6,355 nt of DNA from positions 1-6,355 of the forward strand of contig JAQGIJ010000644.1 in NCBI GenBank assembly GCA_028291285.1, given 5' to 3'. The notes beneath the pieces are model-generated. The model saw nothing but the letters and a program-made list of their open reading frames with translations, was not told the DNA's origin and made no database searches. This document shows positions 6,172 through 6,355 of this stretch, in pieces. The first letter of the stretch is position 1, and each line of letters opens with the position of its first letter. The position numbers and the translations under genes are program-made. The stretch comes from Phenylobacterium sp. GTDB taxonomy: Bacteria > Pseudomonadota > Alphaproteobacteria > Caulobacterales > Caulobacteraceae.

Positions 6172-6198
6172 GGCGCGGTTCAGCCCTTCCTACGCGCC
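6172..6198 (-). terminator. Weak inverted repeat after the Zur-like gene
   Basis: GGCGCG (6172-6177) and CGCGCC (6193-6198) pair across a 15-nt loop, touching the stop codon of the Zur-like gene and lying between it and the HAD gene. The stem is short and has no T run, so it gives little support for separating the two genes. Confidence 0.18.
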
Positions 6199-6355
6199 TA
6201 CTCCCGGCACGCCGGGCACCGGCCGCGGGCTTCCAGGGTCACCGCGCGGACGGCGTAGCCGCGGGCGGCGGCGGCGGCGAGCTGCGGGGCGAAGTCGGGC
6301 TCGAACTCCTCGGCGGCGCCGCAGCAGTCGCAGATCAGGAAGGCCGCGCTGTGCG
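6198..6355 (-). CDS. zur: Zur-like Fur-superfamily metalloregulator, C-terminal part
   Basis: Minus-strand frame open to the right edge; 51 residues precede a TAG stop at 6200-6198, so the DNA-binding N-terminal domain lies outside the window. The fragment is the dimerisation-domain end of a Fur-family protein: H-x-x-x-F-L-I-C, then C-D-C-C (CxxC), GAAEEFE, an Ala-rich helix, GYAVRAVTLEARGRC and CPAC (second CxxC). The four Cys match the structural zinc site. The FLIC-D-x-C-G and LEARGRC-x-A-C pattern resembles E. coli Zur (FFICDRCG, IEAHGLCAAC) more than Fur. Zur represses zinc-uptake genes when zinc is plentiful. Downstream on the same strand, after 51 bp, comes the HAD gene. Zur rather than Fur, PerR or Irr is a similarity judgement from one quarter to one third of the protein. 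Confidence 0.8.
   Translation of the reverse strand, partial: HSAAFLICDCCGAAEEFEPDFAPQLAAAAARGYAVRAVTLEARGRCPACRE

Noticed and set aside
6203..6216. CCCGG-CACG-CCGGG hairpin near the end of the Zur-like gene
   Set aside because: It encodes the conserved CPAC zinc-ligand segment, so the symmetry is explained by coding; the stem has 5 bp and no T run.

Overview
The window is a GC-rich bacterial chromosomal segment with tightly packed genes on both strands. Gene content suggests an alphaproteobacterium, most likely of the Caulobacterales (Caulobacter/Phenylobacterium type). Pointers are a CYP153 alkane hydroxylase, a long RcnB-type periplasmic protein with an Arg/Asp/Gly/Asn-rich middle, a DUF924 protein and a Zur-type regulator. 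This assignment is an inference from gene types and base composition, not from a marker gene.

Layout, left to right: (1) the 3' end of a small antibiotic-biosynthesis-monooxygenase (ABM/YgiN-like) gene on +, convergent with (2) a complete CYP153-family cytochrome P450 on -, with a clear Shine-Dalgarno, a plausible sigma-70 promoter and a palindrome just upstream; (3) folA (dihydrofolate reductase) on -; (4) a class I SAM-dependent methyltransferase on +, divergent from folA; (5) thyA (thymidylate synthase) on -, convergent with the methyltransferase; (6) a DUF924 protein on -; (7) an RcnB-domain secreted protein on +, divergent from DUF924; (8) a small HAD phosphatase of the 5'(3')-deoxyribonucleotidase type on -, whose stop codon lies 2 bp from that of the RcnB gene; (9) the C-terminal part of a Fur-superfamily, Zur-like regulator on -, running off the right edge. 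No stretch longer than about 150 bp lacks a gene.

Functional links: ThyA makes dTMP from dUMP and turns methylene-tetrahydrofolate into dihydrofolate, which FolA reduces again. Here the two genes are near each other and on the same strand, but an oppositely oriented methyltransferase gene separates them, so they cannot form a simple two-gene operon. The HAD protein may also act on (deoxy)nucleoside monophosphates, which would fit but is not demonstrated. The P450 (terminal oxidation of alkyl chains) has no ferredoxin or reductase partner in the window. The RcnB-like protein and Zur-like regulator are both from metal-related families, but sit in separate transcription units.

I found no clearly new multi-gene system. 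The observations most worth checking are the operator-like palindrome at the CYP153 promoter, the apparent lack of electron-transfer partners, the methyltransferase between thyA and folA, the repeat-rich RcnB protein with a candidate coupled leader peptide, and a 9-bp hairpin inside the end of the HAD gene that could terminate the convergent RcnB transcript.
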